DNA of 64,000 nt. It comes from Otis tarda (taxonomy: Eukaryota > Chordata > Aves > Otidiformes > Otididae). Position 1 is the stretch's first letter. The number at the start of each line of letters is the position of its first letter. The DNA is taken from assembly GCA_026413225.1 (NCBI GenBank), contig CM048552.1:214544553-214608552 (forward strand). The letters are read 5' to 3'. The notes below the pieces were generated by a model that was not told where the DNA came from, did not search any database, and was given only the letters and a program-made list of their open reading frames with translations. Positions 63,361 through 64,000 of this stretch are shown here, piece by piece. The position numbers and the translations under genes are program-made.

Positions 63361-64000
63361 TCCAAAACCCACATCCTTATTCAATGAACAAACTCAGAGG
63401 CAAATTTAAAATATAAAGGCAGGGAAACAGGGGAGATTCTGTGTCAAGCAAAGGCAGACAGAAGAACTCCCCAAGTCCCTGAAGCGCCAATTCCAGACGA
63501 GATGCTTGAAAAACTCACATCAACAGAAAACAGAGTTTGCCAATATTTTAACCCAGAATTCACATCTGTGTTTTGTGAACTGGTCCTGTTCACCTTCAGC
63601 TCGCCTCGTGTTTAAGTGAGCTCAAGCGAACGCGGTGCTTACGGTACGGTGCTTTCCTGGAGATGATGGAAGGTGTCTGCCCCCCCAAGCTTCCTACCTG
63701 GTACCTGGAGGATGGAGCAGTTCCCTGCTCCGGCGTCCTGAGAAGGAACCGAGAGCGAAAAGACCCTCCACGACCTCAGGAGACAACGATTCACCTTATT
63801 GCCAATGATTTGATTCTCACAGGAGTATCAGCCACACAGCAGGAGAAACCCTGGTAGGGTCCACCACCCCTCAGGTGACAGAAACTACGACCAAGCCCAA
63901 GGCCTTGGCAATCCCACCGTGGGAAGAGTTTCTTCCTTTCCTCCAATCCTCCACAAGATCTAACGATTCCTTTAGCTTTTCCACTGTTCTTCCACAGGAG
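63361..64000 (-). other. FAM168A intron to the right edge
   Basis: Unique intron with no first coding exon of FAM168A. A frame at 63663-63857 has no recognisable product. Confidence 0.45.

Overview
The window comes from a vertebrate nuclear genome, almost certainly a bird. Three facts support this. There are at least 27 pieces of the CR1 LINE, ending in the typical ATTCTRTG octamer repeats. Genes are split into short exons with GT/AG borders. The first 12 kb is compact, GC-rich and full of minisatellites. The species cannot be named from the sequence. The gene order is the conserved ARHGEF17 - RELT - FAM168A block, which in human lies on 11q13.4 (recalled, not looked up). It holds no bacterial operon, CRISPR array, integron or virus.

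Layout. 1-3215: the 3' end of ARHGEF17 (+), with the last two coding exons (430-672 and 2499-2689), the stop codon and a short 3' UTR. Its introns carry a 92-bp minisatellite and a long ATGATGCTGGTGGGA-type array. 3216-4850: intergenic, mostly a pyrimidine-strand CCCCATTTT array. 4850-9594: RELT (+), with a GC-box/CRE promoter-like segment, a probable non-coding first exon and nine coding exons (6593-9594). These encode the signal peptide, cysteine-rich ectodomain, transmembrane helix and most of the cytoplasmic tail. The last short coding exon was not found. 9595-11710: minisatellite DNA, a CA/TG-rich repeat of about 175 bp and then a 59-bp array. 12215-64000: FAM168A (-), convergent with RELT. 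A roughly 5-kb 3' UTR exon (about 12215-17294) is separated by a 3' UTR intron from the stop-codon exon (18518-18648). Four more coding exons lie at 19895-20069, 22809-22951, 30868-30993 and 39917-39997. The first coding exon must lie beyond the right edge, so 39998-64000 is all intron.

Repeat landscape. There is no recognisable CR1 in the first 17.3 kb, where minisatellites dominate. In the following 47 kb CR1 pieces occur about every 1.7 kb in both orientations. Nearly all are 5'-truncated 3' ends, some nested.

The genes do not form a pathway. ARHGEF17 is a Rho guanine-nucleotide exchange factor, RELT a TNF-receptor-family membrane protein with a kinase-docking motif, and FAM168A a small proline/tyrosine-rich protein. 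I found no previously undescribed system. The most interesting signals are CR1 insertions crowding three FAM168A splice acceptors, an inverted CR1 pair bracketing a FAM168A exon, the unseen RELT terminal exon, and the sharp minisatellite/CR1 partition.
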